Source of the DNA: Pradoshia eiseniae | GTDB lineage: Bacteria > Bacillota > Bacilli > Bacillales > Pradoshiaceae | Assembly: GCF_002946355.1 (NCBI RefSeq) | Contig: NZ_PKOZ01000003.1 | Span: 269,010-333,009 of the forward strand | Direction of reading: 5' to 3' | DNA length: 64,000 bases | Shown: piece after piece, positions 50,198-61,779 of the stretch | How positions within the stretch are numbered: position 1 is the first letter of the stretch | How the letters are laid out: each line of letters begins with the position of its first letter | The notes under the pieces: generated by a model | Told to the model about the DNA's origin: nothing | The model's database searches: none | Seen by the model: the letters and a program-made list of their open reading frames with translations, nothing else | Made by a program: the position numbers and the translations under genes

Positions 50198-51544
50198 TTA
50201 AGCCTTCCTTCGAATGGAAGCAATGAAGAATCCATCACTTCCGAAATATTGTGGTAGTATTTGTACACTGTTGCCATTGACATAGGGCTTGACGGCTTCA
50301 GGCAGTCGGTCCACAAGACTTAGGTCTCGTTCGAAATCCTTGTTTTGCTCCAAAAATGCGTCGATAATCGCTTCATTTTCTTCCTTGCCAACCGTACATG
50401 TGCTGTACGTAATCGTTCCGCCCGTTTTCACGAGACTGGATACTTTTTCGAGAATATTCAATTGGATGACCGATAATGAGTGAAGGTCCGCCTCGGTTTT
50501 TGTATATTTCGCATCAGGTTTTCTCTTCAGTACACCAAGGCCTGAGCATGGTGCATCTACCAATATTTTATCAAATGTTTGCGGCTCGAAACACTCTCTA
50601 ATTTTCCGCGCATCCATCTGTCTTGTCTCTATATTCGACAATCCAAGCCTCATTGCCTGTTCCTCAATCAATTTTGTTTTATGAGCATGCAAATCAAGGG
50701 CAATGATTCGGCCATGATTAGCCATTCTCTCACCCATATGGGTTGTTTTTCCGCCCGGAGCGGCACAGCTGTCTAGGACCATGTCTTCATCACTCGGGGA
50801 TACGGCATGCGCAACAAGCATGGAGCTCTCGTCCTGAATGCTGATTAATCCATTTTTATAGGCGTTCGATAAGGCAATATTCCCTCGCAGGCAACGGATT
50901 CCGTCCTCATTGAGCGTACTTGGTTCGACCATATATCCTTCGTCAGAAAGCAGCTCGAGCACTTCTTCCCTGCTAGTCTTCAGCAGGTTGACCCTTGAGG
51001 TCTGTACAGGCGCGTTTAAGTTTTCCATACACATTTGCTCGGTTTTCTCAATCCCGAATTGGCTTGCCCAAAGTTTCACGAGCCATAGCGGATGGCTTGT
51101 CGAGATAGAAATTCTCTCAAGAGGATCTTTAATCTCAGAAGTTTGCGGCACTCCCTCACGCCCAATGGTGCGCAGCACACCGTTAACGAGTGATGCTACA
51201 CCGCGATGTCCCCTTTTCTTCGCAATCTCAACCGCTTCATGAACAGCGGCTCTCTCTGGCACCCTGTCTAAGAATTGCATTTGAAAAACCGTCATCTTCA
51301 ATAAGCTAAGAACCCACGGCTGGATTTTCTTAGGATTCTTAATGAACGGAGACACATAATAATCCAATGTCATATCACGCTGTATGGTCCCGTATACGAG
51401 CTCGGTCAGCAGGCCGATATCCTTTGCGGACAGCTCCGATTCTTTAATCGCATGGTTCAGCGATAGATTGCTATAGGCTTTATTCTTTTGAACAGCGGTT
51501 AGTATATCCAGGGCAATTTCCCTGACATTCTTTTTTTGAGGCAT
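50198..51544 (-). CDS. rsmB: 16S rRNA m5C967 methyltransferase RsmB
   Basis: RsmB methylates C967 of 16S rRNA. The N-terminal 140 residues form a NusB-like RNA-binding domain and the remainder an SAM-dependent methyltransferase: [13 protein letters not shown] near residue 260, [15 protein letters not shown], and [12 protein letters not shown] holding the catalytic Cys pair. The 448-residue size agrees. It is 3 bp after fmt. Confidence 0.98.
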   Translation of the reverse strand: MPQKKNVREIALDILTAVQKNKAYSNLSLNHAIKESELSAKDIGLLTELVYGTIQRDMTLDYYVSPFIKNPKKIQPWVLSLLKMTVFQMQFLDRVPERAAVHEAVEIAKKRGHRGVASLVNGVLRTIGREGVPQTSEIKDPLERISISTSHPLWLVKLWASQFGIEKTEQMCMENLNAPVQTSRVNLLKTSREEVLELLSDEGYMVEPSTLNEDGIRCLRGNIALSNAYKNGLISIQDESSMLVAHAVSPSDEDMVLDSCAAPGGKTTHMGERMANHGRIIALDLHAHKTKLIEEQAMRLGLSNIETRQMDARKIRECFEPQTFDKILVDAPCSGLGVLKRKPDAKYTKTEADLHSLSVIQLNILEKVSSLVKTGGTITYSTCTVGKEENEAIIDAFLEQNKDFERDLSLVDRLPEAVKPYVNGNSVQILPQYFGSDGFFIASIRRKA

Positions 51545-51547
51545 TCT

Positions 51548-52489
51548 CTATTCTCCCAATTTCATTCCTGGCGCAAAGTCATGTGCGCCCCTAAGCATTT
51601 GCTCGGCACTCATCCGTTTCTTGCCGGCAGGCTGTAATTCCGTTATTTTGATAGCTGTATCATTTCCAGACTTGACAAGGATGCCATCCTTAAGAAGCGC
51701 AAGCACTTCTCCAGGCTCTCCAGGCTGTGATGAGGCAACCCTCTCTGTCCACCATACCTTGATTACTTTCCCGTTAAATAAAGTATAGGCGACTGGCCAA
51801 GGATGCAAACCACGTACATGGTTATAAATCTCCTCGCCTGTTTTCGTCCAATCAATTAGTTCCTGCTCACGTTTAATATTGGACGCGAAAGTTGCTTCTT
51901 CCTCGTTTTGCTTAATTGGTGTAATCTCACCCTTCAAAAGAGCAGGGATTGTCTTTGACGTCAGTTCTGCCCCAGCAGCGCTCAGTTTGTCATGAAGGCT
52001 GCCTGTATGGTCGGTTTCCTCAATTGGCACCTCCACTTTACTGAGCATATCTCCTGCATCAAGCTTTTCGACCATATACATAATCGTAACACCGGTCTTT
52101 TCTTTCCCTTGCATGATTGCATAGTGAATTGGCGCTCCCCCGCGCAGTTCTGGGAGCAAGGAAGCATGTACATTGATGCAGCCATATTTAGGCGCCTCAA
52201 GCAAGCGTTTAGGCAGGATTTGCCCAAAGGCAGCCGTCACAATCAAATCAGGCTCCAGCGCTAATACCTTATCAACCTCTTCATCCAGCCTTATTTTCTC
52301 AGGCTGCAAAACTTGGATGCCATGCTTTTGTGCCGTCACTTTAACCGGCGGCGGTGTCAGCACGCGCTTGCGCCCTACTGGCCGGTCCGGCTGCGTCACT
52401 ACACCAACGATCGAATATCCATCTTCAATCAGGCGCTCTAAGACTCCGACGGAAAAGTCTGGTGTCCCCATAAATACGATTCTTGTCAT
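51548..52489 (-). CDS. fmt: Methionyl-tRNA formyltransferase
   Basis: Fmt formylates initiator Met-tRNA. The 313-residue protein has [15 protein letters not shown], the catalytic region [21 protein letters not shown] near residue 106, and a C-terminal OB-like tRNA-binding domain from about 205. Its start overlaps the def stop by 4 nt, so the initiator formylation and deformylation genes are coupled. Confidence 0.98.
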   Translation of the reverse strand: MTRIVFMGTPDFSVGVLERLIEDGYSIVGVVTQPDRPVGRKRVLTPPPVKVTAQKHGIQVLQPEKIRLDEEVDKVLALEPDLIVTAAFGQILPKRLLEAPKYGCINVHASLLPELRGGAPIHYAIMQGKEKTGVTIMYMVEKLDAGDMLSKVEVPIEETDHTGSLHDKLSAAGAELTSKTIPALLKGEITPIKQNEEEATFASNIKREQELIDWTKTGEEIYNHVRGLHPWPVAYTLFNGKVIKVWWTERVASSQPGEPGEVLALLKDGILVKSGNDTAIKITELQPAGKKRMSAEQMLRGAHDFAPGMKLGE

Positions 52490-52977
52490 TCTGCTTCATA
52501 CCCTTCTAACTCTTCTTCACTTACATATCGGCTTACCTTTGATGTGAAAAGGACACCCTCTAGGTGATCCATTTCATGGAGAATGGCCCGTGCCATATAA
52601 TCCTCCGCTTCAATGACACACCATCTGCCTAAGCGGTCCTGTGCCTGCACCTTCACGAATGTAGGCCTCTCGACTTCACCATAAACGCCAGGGAAACTTA
52701 AGCACCCTTCAATATCGATATCCTTGCCATTGCTTTCAATGAGCTCAGGATTTATGAGCTCAATCGTTCCAGACTCATCATCCACATCTACAATGGCAAC
52801 TTGAATGTTTTTGCCTATTTGAGGAGCAGCAAGTCCTACACCATCCGCCTCGATCATCGTGTCGTACATATCATCAAGCAGCTTCGCTAATTTCTTATCA
52901 AATACTTCTACCTTTTTACATTTAGACTCCAGCCTCTTGTCTGGATGTTTTACGATTGGTAATACAGCCAATTTCAT
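52486..52977 (-). CDS. def: Peptide deformylase
   Basis: Def removes the N-formyl group from nascent proteins. The three active-site motifs are [10 protein letters not shown] (near residue 46), EGCLSFPG (about 91) and HEMDHLEG with the two zinc or iron ligands (about 134). The protein is 163 residues, the length of B. subtilis DefA. Confidence 0.98.
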   Translation of the reverse strand: MKLAVLPIVKHPDKRLESKCKKVEVFDKKLAKLLDDMYDTMIEADGVGLAAPQIGKNIQVAIVDVDDESGTIELINPELIESNGKDIDIEGCLSFPGVYGEVERPTFVKVQAQDRLGRWCVIEAEDYMARAILHEMDHLEGVLFTSKVSRYVSEEELEGYEAE

Positions 52978-52989
52978 TCTTCCTTCTTT

Positions 52990-55404
52990 CTACATCATAA
53001 TAAACGGATTTACATCAATCGACAGTTGCAAGCCGGATTGTGCAGCATTTCGTCCATATGTTTCATTTAATTTCTTTAATATTACCGCTAAATTCGGTTC
53101 CCGCTTGTATTTTAACAGACATTGGTATCTATATCTATTATTGATTCTGGACATCGGCGAAGCGGAAGGGCCAAATACAACCGTGCTTGGGCTAACATGC
53201 CTCTTAATATAGGTCGTAATCTTATCAGCCGTATCCATAGCCTTTAGAACATCCTCATGTGAAACCGTTAAGAGGGCTATATAATAGTATGGGGGATAAT
53301 CATTCTGCTTACGAAGAAACATCTCCCGCATGAAAAAACCTTCATAATCCTGTTCTGAAGCCAGCTGTATGCTGTAGTGTTCAGGTGTATAGGTTTGGAT
53401 GACGACTTCACCCGGAAGCTCATGCCTTCCCGCACGTCCGCTGACCTGCGTCAGCAGCTGGAACGTCCGCTCAGATGACCGGAAATCCGGAAGGTGAAGC
53501 ATCGTATCGGCAGATAATACACCGACAAGTGTCACTTTGGGAAAATCCAAGCCCTTTGCAATCATTTGCGTACCGAGCAGAATATCAGCCTGCCCATCCT
53601 CAAACCTCTTCAATAAGGCTTCATGGGCACCCTTCCGACTTGTCGTATCAACGTCCATCCGGATGACACGCGCATGCGGCATGAGCTTGCCAAGTTCCTC
53701 TTCCACCTTTTGCGTTCCGGTTCCAAAATAACGGATATGGTCACTTCCGCAATCCGGACATACATTAGGGACTCCTTCTTCAAGCCCGCAATAATGGCAT
53801 TTCATCTGTGATTGGACACGATGGAACGTCATCGAAACGTCACAGTTAGGACATGTCACAACCAATCCGCAATTACGGCACATTACAAACGATGAATGCC
53901 CGCGCCGATTGAGCATCAAAACGGATTGTTCCCCTTTTTCCACACGCTCCTTAAGCTTTTCGAAAAGAAGCTCAGAAAACATCGAACGATTGCCACCTCT
54001 CATCTCCTCCCTCATATCCACGATGGATACTTCCGGAAGGGCACGCTGGTTTACACGGCTTTTAAGGGTCAACAGTGTATAGACATCCCGCTTGGCCCGG
54101 GCAAAGGTTTCAAGAGAGGGGGTAGCGCTTCCTAAGATGACGGGGCAATGATGATAGCTTGCCCTCTTTAGGGCGACATCGCGAGCATGATAGCGCGGCA
54201 TCTCTTCCTGCTTATAACTGCCTTCATGCTCCTCATCAATGATGATTAGCCCGATATTCTTAAATGGTGCAAAAACGGCCGATCTTGCCCCGACAACCAC
54301 CTTCACCTCACCCCGCTGAATCTTTCTCCACTCATCATATTTTTCACCAGTAGATAACCCGCTATGTAACACGGCAACCAAATTGCCGAAACGCCGCTTA
54401 AACCGGGTTACCATCATTGGCGTCAAGGAAATCTCAGGGACGAGGACAATAGCTTCCTTCCCCTCATCCACAATCCGCTTAATCGATTGGAGATAAATTT
54501 CTGTCTTGCCGCTTCCAGTCACCCCGTAAAGCAGGAAGGTCTCATTTCTTTTCTCCTCAACGGCCCGCTCAATCGGCCCCATTGCTCCGCGCTGTTCCTC
54601 TGTTAAAGGCAGGACGGCATCAGCTTGAAATTCATGCTGTTCATAATGGTCCCGATAAGATTCACGCTCTTGCACATGAAGAATCCCCTTATTGACCAGG
54701 GGCTTGATGACTGAATAACCCGACAACCCTGTATCCTTCAGAACCTTTGATAGAGGGGACTCAATCGGATTTTCTAAGAAGTATTCTATTATGCATCTTT
54801 GATTCTTGGCAGTCTTGCTTATTTCTCCCAGCTGGGTAATAAGGCCTTCCTTATCCAGCAATGGCTTAATGAATTTTTCTTTTTTCACATTCCCTTTATT
54901 GCTAACCTTGATGGAAAGCTCCAAGGCTCCCCTGTCCATTTCCTTTTTTACAAGCGGCAGTAATTCATTGTTTTGGGCATCGTCCCATTTCATCGTGCCT
55001 GTCTTTTGAAATAGCGGCTGAAGCTCTGGCAACAAGTCTGAAACAACCATACCCCTTGTGAGCCTGATTTGCTTTTCATACTTGGCCTTCATGGCTGCAG
55101 GGAGCATCGCTTGAAAAGCGGAAATCTTAAAGCACATCGTCTCATCGGCCAGCCAATGTCCAAGCTCGAGCAGCTCTTCATTTAGGGCTGGCTCCATGTC
55201 CAAAAGACCACTAATATTCTTTAATGACTTAAATTCAGAGCTCTCCTTCAGCTTGACGACAAACCCAAGCAGCTTCCTCGGACCAAACGGGACGGTGACC
55301 CGCATACCCTCTTGAATCATCCCGCTCCATTTTTCCGGAACACGATAATCAAAAGGCCGGTCCGTTTGCTGGGCCGGCACATCAACAATAACTTCTGCTA
55401 TCAT
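52990..55404 (-). CDS. priA: Primosomal replication restart helicase PriA
   Basis: PriA rebuilds replication forks by loading DnaC/DnaB helicase. The 804-residue protein has an N-terminal DNA-binding region and helicase domain with GVTGSGKTEIYLQ near residue 292, DEEHEGSYKQ, and zinc-binding pairs CRNCGLVVTCPNCDVSM and CHYCG...CPDCGSDHI. QVSGRAGRHELPGEVVIQT is motif VI. It overlaps coaBC by one base (TAATG). Confidence 0.98.
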   Translation of the reverse strand: MIAEVIVDVPAQQTDRPFDYRVPEKWSGMIQEGMRVTVPFGPRKLLGFVVKLKESSEFKSLKNISGLLDMEPALNEELLELGHWLADETMCFKISAFQAMLPAAMKAKYEKQIRLTRGMVVSDLLPELQPLFQKTGTMKWDDAQNNELLPLVKKEMDRGALELSIKVSNKGNVKKEKFIKPLLDKEGLITQLGEISKTAKNQRCIIEYFLENPIESPLSKVLKDTGLSGYSVIKPLVNKGILHVQERESYRDHYEQHEFQADAVLPLTEEQRGAMGPIERAVEEKRNETFLLYGVTGSGKTEIYLQSIKRIVDEGKEAIVLVPEISLTPMMVTRFKRRFGNLVAVLHSGLSTGEKYDEWRKIQRGEVKVVVGARSAVFAPFKNIGLIIIDEEHEGSYKQEEMPRYHARDVALKRASYHHCPVILGSATPSLETFARAKRDVYTLLTLKSRVNQRALPEVSIVDMREEMRGGNRSMFSELLFEKLKERVEKGEQSVLMLNRRGHSSFVMCRNCGLVVTCPNCDVSMTFHRVQSQMKCHYCGLEEGVPNVCPDCGSDHIRYFGTGTQKVEEELGKLMPHARVIRMDVDTTSRKGAHEALLKRFEDGQADILLGTQMIAKGLDFPKVTLVGVLSADTMLHLPDFRSSERTFQLLTQVSGRAGRHELPGEVVIQTYTPEHYSIQLASEQDYEGFFMREMFLRKQNDYPPYYYIALLTVSHEDVLKAMDTADKITTYIKRHVSPSTVVFGPSASPMSRINNRYRYQCLLKYKREPNLAVILKKLNETYGRNAAQSGLQLSIDVNPFIMM

Positions 55405-56615
55405 TACACATTCGCCCCGATGGCTTCCATCCTGGCAACTTCATGCAGGATTGCCTCTGCCGTCTGCAGCTTGCTCATTAATGGCAATTCCACTGAGGTA
55501 CCATCTTTCTTGTAAAGTGTAACGATATTCGTGTCTGTGCCAAATCCTGCTCCCTCTTTCATAACATCATTGGCTACAATCATATCCGCATTCTTCTTCA
55601 CAAGCTTCTTCTTCGCATACTCTTCCACATTATTCGTTTCTGCGGCAAATCCGACCAGGATCTGTCCGCTTTTCCTCTTCCCGGCTTCAGCAAGAATGTC
55701 TTTCGTTCTTGTCATCGCGAGACTCATATCATCGTCCTGCTTCTTGATCTTTTGGGTCGCCGCTTCTGCTGGTTTATAATCCGCTACTGCGGCTGTTCCG
55801 ATAATGATATTCGCTGAACCCATTTCCGCCATGACAGCCTCATACATCTCAGAAGCACTCTCAACAGAAATGAGACGCGCGTTCGGTGGAGCTGTAACGG
55901 TCACAGGACCACTCACTAATGTGACCTCTGCCCCCATCTTAAGTGCTGCTTCTGCCAGTGAATATCCCATTTTTCCGGTGGAATAATTAGATACATACCG
56001 AACAGGATCGATTCTTTCACGGGTAGGACCGGCTGTAATAAGCACTTTTTTCCCGGACAGCGGTAGCTTGTCAGCATCAAAATGGGCACTTAGCACCTCT
56101 ACGATAGCCTCCGGCTCCTCGAGCCTGCCTTTCCCAACATATCCGCATGCAAGATAGCCTTCATTAGGTTCAATAAATGTATAACCATCCTCGCGCAAGC
56201 GGTTCATATTGCGCTGTACTGCTTTATGCTCATACATATGAACATTCATCGCAGGAGCAATGAATATGGGAGCCGTCACAGCAAGCAAAATCGTGGATAT
56301 CATATCATCTGCAATGCCATTTGCCACTTTCCCGATGACATTGGCTGTCGCTGGGGCAATGACAGCTGCATCGGCCCAATCAGCTAAATCAATATGTGCA
56401 ATCTTTCCTGGTATTTTTTCGTCAAATGTATCATGGAAAACGTCATTTCTGGATAAGGACTGAAACGTGAGCGGTGTGACAAACTTCATGGCAGATTCAC
56501 TCATGACAACCTTAACCTCTGCCCCTGCCTGCACAAGCTTGCTCGTTAGGCTTGCTGCTTTATAAACGGCAATTCCGCCGGTAACAAACAAAAGGATTTT
56601 CTTATCTTTCAGCAT
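55404..56615 (-). CDS. coaBC: Bifunctional CoaBC, coenzyme A biosynthesis
   Basis: CoaBC joins cysteine to phosphopantothenate (CoaB) and decarboxylates the product (CoaC). The CoaC half at about residues 1-180 is a flavoprotein with TGGIAVYKAASL, IAPAMNVHMYEH and YLACGYVGKGRLEEP. The CoaB half at about 190-400 carries ITAGPTRERIDPVRYVSN and the KIKKQDDDMSLAMTRTKDI region. Its 403-residue length is standard. Confidence 0.98.
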   Translation of the reverse strand: MLKDKKILLFVTGGIAVYKAASLTSKLVQAGAEVKVVMSESAMKFVTPLTFQSLSRNDVFHDTFDEKIPGKIAHIDLADWADAAVIAPATANVIGKVANGIADDMISTILLAVTAPIFIAPAMNVHMYEHKAVQRNMNRLREDGYTFIEPNEGYLACGYVGKGRLEEPEAIVEVLSAHFDADKLPLSGKKVLITAGPTRERIDPVRYVSNYSTGKMGYSLAEAALKMGAEVTLVSGPVTVTAPPNARLISVESASEMYEAVMAEMGSANIIIGTAAVADYKPAEAATQKIKKQDDDMSLAMTRTKDILAEAGKRKSGQILVGFAAETNNVEEYAKKKLVKKNADMIVANDVMKEGAGFGTDTNIVTLYKKDGTSVELPLMSKLQTAEAILHEVARMEAIGANV

Positions 56616-56687
56616 TTCTTTCCCTCCGCCATCATCTTTTCTTGAGACTGTGCGTTTAATATTAAAGCAAGACTGACACAGCCTTTT

Positions 56688-56714
56688 AAAAAAAGCGGGA
56701 AATATCTTTCCCGC
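56688..56714 (-). terminator. Terminator 2 between rpoZ and coaBC
   Basis: A perfect 8-bp stem (GCGGGAAA/TTTCCCGC) with a TATC loop, followed by seven T residues on the minus strand. It lies about 70 bp upstream of the coaBC start. Confidence 0.87.
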
Positions 56715-56769
56715 AAAATGTACTATTATTCTTTACTATAAACGGTGCACTGTATAACTGCCAGCAAAA

Positions 56770-56801
56770 AAAACAACCTTCAAAAGCAGTAAGGTTGTTT
56801 T
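56770..56801 (-). terminator. Terminator 1 after rpoZ
   Basis: A perfect 11-bp stem (AAAACAACCTT and complement), a 10-nt loop and a T run on the minus strand, starting 13 bp after the rpoZ stop. Confidence 0.9.
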
Positions 56802-56813
56802 CTTTCTATTATA

Positions 56814-57032
56814 TCAGCGTTCTACAATTTCATCTGAAACAACTTTGTAAGACAGATCACCGGTATTGATTTCTTCCAGTGCTTTGCCGACATATTTGTG
56901 AGATACCGGCTTAGCGATTCTGCTAGGCTCGCCTGATTCTTGCATGAAGCGGGCGCGCTTAGCTGCCACAGACACTAGTGAATACTTCGAATCGATTTTT
57001 GTTAACAATGAGTCAATAGATGGATATAACAT
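56814..57032 (-). CDS. rpoZ: RNA polymerase omega subunit
   Basis: Omega stabilises the beta-prime subunit. The ATG at 57030-57032 gives 72 residues starting [20 protein letters not shown], with [17 protein letters not shown] sequence ([16 protein letters not shown]) in the middle. The frame continues upstream into gmk but without family similarity. It starts 1 bp after gmk ends. Confidence 0.97.
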   Translation of the reverse strand: MLYPSIDSLLTKIDSKYSLVSVAAKRARFMQESGEPSRIAKPVSHKYVGKALEEINTGDLSYKVVSDEIVER

Positions 57033-57033
57033 A

Positions 57034-57660
<627 letters not shown>

Positions 57661-57924
57661 CTATCCTTCTGACACACTTTCATCACGATCATGCAATCTG
57701 GCCGCAACCGTTTCGGGCTGCACAGCTGATAAGACAACATGGTCACTGTCTGTAATGATAACTGCGCGCGTTCTTCTTCCATACGTAGCATCTACCAAAG
57801 AGCCCTTATCCCTTGCATCCTGGATAATCCTTTTAATAGGCGCTGACTCCGGACTAACAATGGTTACAATACGATTGGCGGAAACGATATTCCCAAAACC
57901 GATATTGATTAATTTGATTGACAT
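57661..57924 (-). CDS. remA: Biofilm matrix regulator RemA
   Basis: RemA activates matrix and osmoprotection genes in B. subtilis by binding DNA as a ring-shaped oligomer. The 87-residue protein begins [20 protein letters not shown] and contains [27 protein letters not shown], both family hallmarks. GGAGG lies 7 nt before the ATG. It follows yicC and precedes gmk. Confidence 0.96.
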   Translation of the reverse strand: MSIKLINIGFGNIVSANRIVTIVSPESAPIKRIIQDARDKGSLVDATYGRRTRAVIITDSDHVVLSAVQPETVAARLHDRDESVSEG

Positions 57925-57976
57925 TGATTAGCCTCCATCCCTATTGTTTGCTTGTATGTATAGTGATAAACTCTGT

Positions 57977-58852
57977 TTATTCTACATTTTGGACTTGTTC
58001 TTTCATTTTTTCGAGAATGGCCTTCATCTCAACCACTTCTTTTGCGATTCCGGAATCACTTGCCTTTGAACCAATCGTATTGGTTTCCCGGTTCATCTCT
58101 TGGATGATGAAGTCAAGTTTTCTTCCCGTCGGCCCAGATCCCTCGAGCCCCTCCATAAATTGAGCAATATGGCTTTTAAGCCTGGAGATTTCTTCATGTA
58201 TATCCGCTTTATCGGTAAATAAGGCAATCTCCGTAAGGAGTCTATTTTTATCATAAGCATCTCCAACCGCTTCTTCAAGCTTTTGCTTCAATCGGGCTTC
58301 ATATGCCTTTGGCACAGCAGGAGCCAGCTTTTCAACTGCTTCAAGTTCTGCCTTTAGCCTTTCTATATGTCCGATAAGATCCTCCTTCAGAAACTGGCCT
58401 TCCTTCTCGCGCATCGAAGAAAGATGAGCGACCGCTTCCTCCACCGTCTTTAGTAGCATCCCCTCAAGAGTGGAGTTGTCCTGCTCTTTCTCCTCTACCT
58501 GAATAAAGTGTTCAAGCTGCAGAAGATCGGTCAGCTGAGTTTCCGTAAAGGCGCTGTATCTGCTGTTGAATTCAGTTGATATATTCATGATCTGGTCCAT
58601 TAGTTCCCAGTTAGGCGTTACAACCCTCTTTACAGCCCCTTCACCTTGAAGACTGATAAAGACCTCAATTCTACCCCTTTGTAACTTTTGCTGAATAATC
58701 TTTTTAATTCTGTCTTCATACATCATTAATTGTCGAGGCGATCGGATACTGCATTCAAAAAAACGATGATTCACACTTTTCATTTCCACGGTGATAACCA
58801 ATGCTTCATCTTCGTTTTTTGCTCTTCCATAACCAGTCATGCTTAAGATCAT
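57977..58852 (-). CDS. yloC: YicC/YloC family endoribonuclease
   Basis: YicC proteins are RNases that act on structured RNAs. The 291-residue product has SMTGYGRAKNED at the N-terminus, then MKSVNHRFFECSIRSP and LDFIIQEMNRETNTIGSKASD near the C-terminus. The ATG at 58850-58852 is preferred; a GTG three codons earlier is too close to GGAG. An inverted repeat is immediately upstream. Confidence 0.95.
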   Translation of the reverse strand: MILSMTGYGRAKNEDEALVITVEMKSVNHRFFECSIRSPRQLMMYEDRIKKIIQQKLQRGRIEVFISLQGEGAVKRVVTPNWELMDQIMNISTEFNSRYSAFTETQLTDLLQLEHFIQVEEKEQDNSTLEGMLLKTVEEAVAHLSSMREKEGQFLKEDLIGHIERLKAELEAVEKLAPAVPKAYEARLKQKLEEAVGDAYDKNRLLTEIALFTDKADIHEEISRLKSHIAQFMEGLEGSGPTGRKLDFIIQEMNRETNTIGSKASDSGIAKEVVEMKAILEKMKEQVQNVE

Positions 58853-58877
58853 TTTAGCCACAGCTCCAATCTATATC

Positions 58878-58898
58878 GTTTCATTCAAGAAATGAAAC
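58878..58898. repeat. Inverted repeat upstream of yloC
   Basis: GTTTCATT and AATGAAAC form a perfect 8-bp dyad with a CAAGA centre. It ends about 25 bp upstream of the yloC start and just after the ATPase terminator; it may be an operator or 5' UTR hairpin. Confidence 0.55.
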
Positions 58899-58912
58899 CA
58901 TATAAAAATAAA

Positions 58913-58940
58913 AAGGTAATAGAGTACCCTCTACTACCTT
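58913..58940 (-). terminator. Terminator after the P-type ATPase gene
   Basis: A 12-bp stem (AAGGTAATAGAG/CTCTACTACCTT, with one mismatch) with a TACC loop and T-rich minus-strand tail, starting 18 bp after the ATPase stop. Confidence 0.87.
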
Positions 58941-58957
58941 AAAAATTATATCACAAT

Positions 58958-61627
58958 TTATTTGGATTTACTTACATAAAATGTCCCAGCCAGTAAAAAA
59001 GTTGGAATCGAAGCCATACCAAGGATTAACAGCCAATCCCTTGGGGCAATCGAGACTGTATGGAACACTTGCTGAAGCGGCGGATAATAGAGGGCGATGA
59101 CCATCAAAACGATGGACGAGACGACAGCCCACACAAGATACATATTCCCAAACGGATTCCGTGAAAAGATGGACTTTTCGCTCCGGCAATCAAACACATG
59201 GATCAGCTGTGCTAGCACCAATGTCGCAAATGCCACCGTCTGGGCATATTGGAGATTATCCGGATTTGACTTATAGACGGTCATGAACGCTAGCAGAGTT
59301 GCCGAGCCAATCAAAAATCCCCTCGAAATGACTTTCCAGCCCAGCCCCCTGGCGAAAACCCCTTCCTTCGGATGTCTTGGCGGGCGTTTCATCACATTTT
59401 CCTCGGGCTTATCAAGCCCAAGTGCCATGGCAGGCAGCCCATCTGTCACAAGATTGACCCATAGAATTTGGATTGGCAATAGCGGCAGCGGAAGGCCGAT
59501 AATCATCGCAAACAGCATCACGAGAATCTCTCCTACATTCGAGGCAAGCAAGTACCGAATGAACTTACGGATATTCTCGTAGATGTTCCGCCCTTCCTTA
59601 ATGGCTGCTTTGATCGTGGCAAAATTATCATCCAGCAGGATCAACGCAGAAGTCTCCTTGGCGACATCGGTCCCGGAGATTCCCATGGCAATTCCAATAT
59701 CAGCCGCCTTGATTGCCGGTGCATCATTGACTCCATCCCCAGTCATGGCGACAATATGTCCTCTGCCTTGGAAGGCTGATACGATTTTAAGCTTATGTTC
59801 CGGGGATACACGCGCAAATACTGACGTTTCATCCACTATATCCGAGAGTTCATCCTCTGACATTTTGTCCAATTCGGCTCCAGATACAACTCTGTCTCCT
59901 TGATGATAGATGCCGAGCTTCTCGCCAATAGCCTTTGCGGTCACCATATGGTCTCCCGTGATCATCACAGTCTTAATTCCTGCATCCCGGCATTCTTGAA
60001 CAGCTTGGGCCACTTCCGCCCTCGGCGGGTCCATCATTCCCTGTAATCCAAGGAATACGAGGTCACATTCCGCATCTCCCTCATCGAGGATGGCCGTATT
60101 GGCAGGAACGCTTTTAAAGGCAACGGCAATTGTGCGCAGCGCTTGCTCAGCCATACGCTCTGTTGATGCCATAATTCCATGGACCATCTTTTCATCCATC
60201 CGCTGGTTGCGCCCATTCATCTGAACTGAGCTGCAACGGCCAAGCAGCACATCTGGAGCCCCCTTTGTAACGATGAATTGCCTCCCGTTTGCATCCTTCA
60301 CCATGACACTCATCAGCTTCCGTTCCGATTCAAACGGAAATTCCTTTAAGAGTTGATAATTCTCAAACTGAAGCTGTCTGTCGATTCCCTTTTTCATGGC
60401 GGCAACGAGCATAGCTCCCTCTGTCGGATCCCCTTCTATATAATAGTTCTTTTTCTTTAATTTCAATTCAGCATTATTGCATAGAATTCCATAGGTTAAT
60501 AGCTGCCGCACCTCTGTGTCATCTGAAGGACCCTGCATACATTCAAACTCGCCTGCCGGCTCAAACCCCTTACCGGAGACTGTCCAATCCCTTCCCCCTA
60601 CCCAGAGTCTTGTGACCATCATTTTATTTTCCGTCATGGTCCCAGTCTTATCTGAGCAAATGACTGATGCACAGCCTAATGTCTCAACGGCAGGCAGCTT
60701 GCGGACAATGGCATTTTTCCTAATCATCCTCTGTACGCCGAGCGACAGAGCAACCGTGACAATGGCGGGAAGCCCCTCTGGAATAGCGGCCACAGCGAGC
60801 GACACTCCCGCAAGCACCATCGTATATAAATTATTTCCTTGCAACACACCGATTCCGACCACCAATAAAGTCAGGAACAGTGCTGCCACAATCAAAATCT
60901 TTCCTAATTGCTCGAGCCTTATCTGCAAAGGTGTTTGCTGACTGTGCGCATTTTGGAGCAAATCAGCAATCTGTCCCATGGCTGTTTTCATTCCGGTTGC
61001 AACGACTACTCCTTCCCCGGAGCCTCTCGTCACAAGTGTTCCCATGAAGGCCATATTCACTTGATCACCTATACCTGCGCTTTCCTTCTTCATCACATCC
61101 GATGACTTTACAACCGGAAGAGATTCCCCTGTCAAAGCAGACTCCTCGGCCTCTAAGCTATGCGCTTTCGTAATTCTTATATCAGCGCCAATCCGGTCTC
61201 CACTTGCGAATTTAACAATATCCCCAGGCACACAGTCCTTTGCCTGAATTTTAGTCCATAACCCATCCCTTTGCACCATCATCTGCGGGGCAGCCATTTC
61301 CTTCAATGCTGATAAAGATTTTTCTGCCTTGCGTTCTTGAAAAAATCCCAAAAATCCATTAACCAATACAATCATAATGATGGCTATGGCATCAATATAT
61401 TCCCCAAGCAAACCGCTGACCAGCGTTGCCGCCAATAGAATCAGTACCATAAAATCCTTGAATTGGTTAAAAAACAGCAGGAGCGCAGACTGCTTTTCAC
61501 CTTCCGCCAGCTCATTATGTCCATATTGCTTTAACCGTTTCTTTGCTTCCTGATGGCTCAATCCCTTTTTCGCATCAACATTAAAAGCGGATTGTAACTG
61601 ATCTTTGTCCATTTCTACCAACTTCAT
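58958..61627 (-). CDS. yloB: P-type Ca2+-transporting ATPase (YloB-like)
   Basis: This P2A-type pump exports Ca2+ across the membrane; in B. subtilis it supports spore heat resistance. The ATG at 61625-61627 ([11 protein letters not shown]) follows AAGGAGG at 13 nt and gives 889 residues, matching YloB. The actuator has TGES, the phosphorylation site is in [14 protein letters not shown] near residue 330, the nucleotide-hinge motif is [17 protein letters not shown], and M4 has PEGLP for Ca2+ binding. About ten membrane helices are visible. It diverges from rqcH. Confidence 0.95.
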   Translation of the reverse strand: MKLVEMDKDQLQSAFNVDAKKGLSHQEAKKRLKQYGHNELAEGEKQSALLLFFNQFKDFMVLILLAATLVSGLLGEYIDAIAIIMIVLVNGFLGFFQERKAEKSLSALKEMAAPQMMVQRDGLWTKIQAKDCVPGDIVKFASGDRIGADIRITKAHSLEAEESALTGESLPVVKSSDVMKKESAGIGDQVNMAFMGTLVTRGSGEGVVVATGMKTAMGQIADLLQNAHSQQTPLQIRLEQLGKILIVAALFLTLLVVGIGVLQGNNLYTMVLAGVSLAVAAIPEGLPAIVTVALSLGVQRMIRKNAIVRKLPAVETLGCASVICSDKTGTMTENKMMVTRLWVGGRDWTVSGKGFEPAGEFECMQGPSDDTEVRQLLTYGILCNNAELKLKKKNYYIEGDPTEGAMLVAAMKKGIDRQLQFENYQLLKEFPFESERKLMSVMVKDANGRQFIVTKGAPDVLLGRCSSVQMNGRNQRMDEKMVHGIMASTERMAEQALRTIAVAFKSVPANTAILDEGDAECDLVFLGLQGMMDPPRAEVAQAVQECRDAGIKTVMITGDHMVTAKAIGEKLGIYHQGDRVVSGAELDKMSEDELSDIVDETSVFARVSPEHKLKIVSAFQGRGHIVAMTGDGVNDAPAIKAADIGIAMGISGTDVAKETSALILLDDNFATIKAAIKEGRNIYENIRKFIRYLLASNVGEILVMLFAMIIGLPLPLLPIQILWVNLVTDGLPAMALGLDKPEENVMKRPPRHPKEGVFARGLGWKVISRGFLIGSATLLAFMTVYKSNPDNLQYAQTVAFATLVLAQLIHVFDCRSEKSIFSRNPFGNMYLVWAVVSSIVLMVIALYYPPLQQVFHTVSIAPRDWLLILGMASIPTFLLAGTFYVSKSK

Positions 61628-61683
61628 GTAACGAGTACAACCTCCTTCATACAATCCGAATGACTTACTTTGGTACATGTTTA

Positions 61684-61712
61684 TTCAGAGTTGTCCCGAA
61701 AAATGCTATACT
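61684..61712 (+). promoter_or_regulatory. Candidate sigma-A promoter of rqcH
   Basis: TTCAGA (61684-61689) and TATACT (61707-61712) are separated by 17 nt on the plus strand, about 70 bp upstream of the rqcH start. Confidence 0.55.
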
Positions 61713-61740
61713 TGTTAGGCTATAGTTATTTAAAGAGACC

Positions 61741-61758
61741 GGCAGATTCATATCTGCC
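61741..61758 (+). repeat. 5' UTR stem-loop of rqcH
   Basis: A perfect 7-bp stem (GGCAGAT/ATCTGCC) with a TCAT loop lies in the rqcH leader, ending about 21 nt before the start codon and just upstream of the AAGGTG ribosome binding site. There is no T run, so it is not a terminator. Confidence 0.6.
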
Positions 61759-61779
61759 ATAATGAAGAAGGTGTTATAC

